Shown piece by piece: positions 63,980 to 64,000 of a stretch of 64,000 bases of DNA (its first letter is position 1; each line of letters begins with the position of its first letter). Where the stretch lies: the NCBI RefSeq assembly GCF_025398155.2, contig NZ_CP104562.2, forward strand, positions 1,426,001 through 1,490,000, read 5' to 3'. This DNA comes from Roseateles amylovorans (GTDB lineage: Bacteria; Pseudomonadota; Gammaproteobacteria; Burkholderiales; Burkholderiaceae_C). A program made the translations under genes and the position numbers. The notes beneath the pieces were generated by a model that was not told where the DNA came from, did no database searches, and worked only from the letters and a program-made list of their open reading frames with translations.

Positions 63980-64000
63980 GGCGGCAGAGGCGACCGCCAG

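Overview
The window looks like chromosome of a high-GC betaproteobacterium of the order Burkholderiales, most like the Roseateles/Mitsuaria/Rubrivivax group. This rests on gene content (kdsA; ubiJ-ubiB; fmdB-DUF502-aspS; nudB, an EEP nuclease and clsB; a five-step hut pathway), uniformly GC-rich codon use and many ATGA/GTGA start-stop overlaps. The genus is an inference. No rRNA, tRNA, CRISPR array, insertion sequence or prophage was seen.

Layout. 0-0.9 kb: kdsA (KDO-8-phosphate synthase). 0.95-12.5 kb: a ten-gene minus-strand exopolysaccharide block. It holds an undecaprenyl-phosphate sugar transferase, an outer-membrane barrel, galE, manC, tviB, rfbBDAC and wecB, and supplies nucleotide sugars (dTDP-rhamnose, GDP-mannose, UDP-galactose, UDP-HexNAc acid) plus the first lipid-linked sugar. 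It has no flippase, polymerase or committed glycosyltransferase. 12.7-14.8 kb: ubiJ-ubiB (ubiquinone synthesis).

15.0-33.9 kb: a complete-looking but shuffled type III secretion system (T3SS). Three transcription units are seen: sctQRS plus an ECF sigma factor (minus); sctL, a 72-aa protein, then sctC-W-V-D-N-O (plus); and a small helical protein, a Gly/Met micro-protein, a 187-aa unknown, then sctI-J-K, a GNAT acetyltransferase and sctT-U (minus). Local order resembles the Hrp1 (Pseudomonas syringae-type) family. Upstream of all three units I find a GGAACC-like element followed 18-19 bases later by ACTGA, resembling a HrpL-type hrp box and probably read by the cluster's own sigma factor. The first genes of the third unit match nothing I recognise and are the best candidates for new secreted or surface parts.

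34.0-38.8 kb: a sodium/solute symporter, then fmdB, a DUF502 membrane protein and aspS. 39.0-47.7 kb: a TPR protein and a minus-strand operon of a 132-aa protein, a Sbal_3080-type lipoprotein, an orphan FlgH-like L-ring protein and a 1711-aa multidomain adhesin. This block appears to split the usual aspS-nudB-EEP-clsB neighbourhood. 48.1-50.8 kb: nudB, EEP nuclease, clsB. 50.8-60.7 kb: an esterase and a divergent histidine-utilisation locus (hutU-hutH; hutC-D-I-G-F) with a HutC-like operator between. 60.9-64 kb: a chemoreceptor and a TPR-GGDEF diguanylate cyclase that may continue past the window end.

A recurring oddity is short tandem hexanucleotide repeats, found in several T3SS genes and in the hutU-hutH gap, and an 8/9-bp repeat array upstream of the Gly/Met micro-protein.
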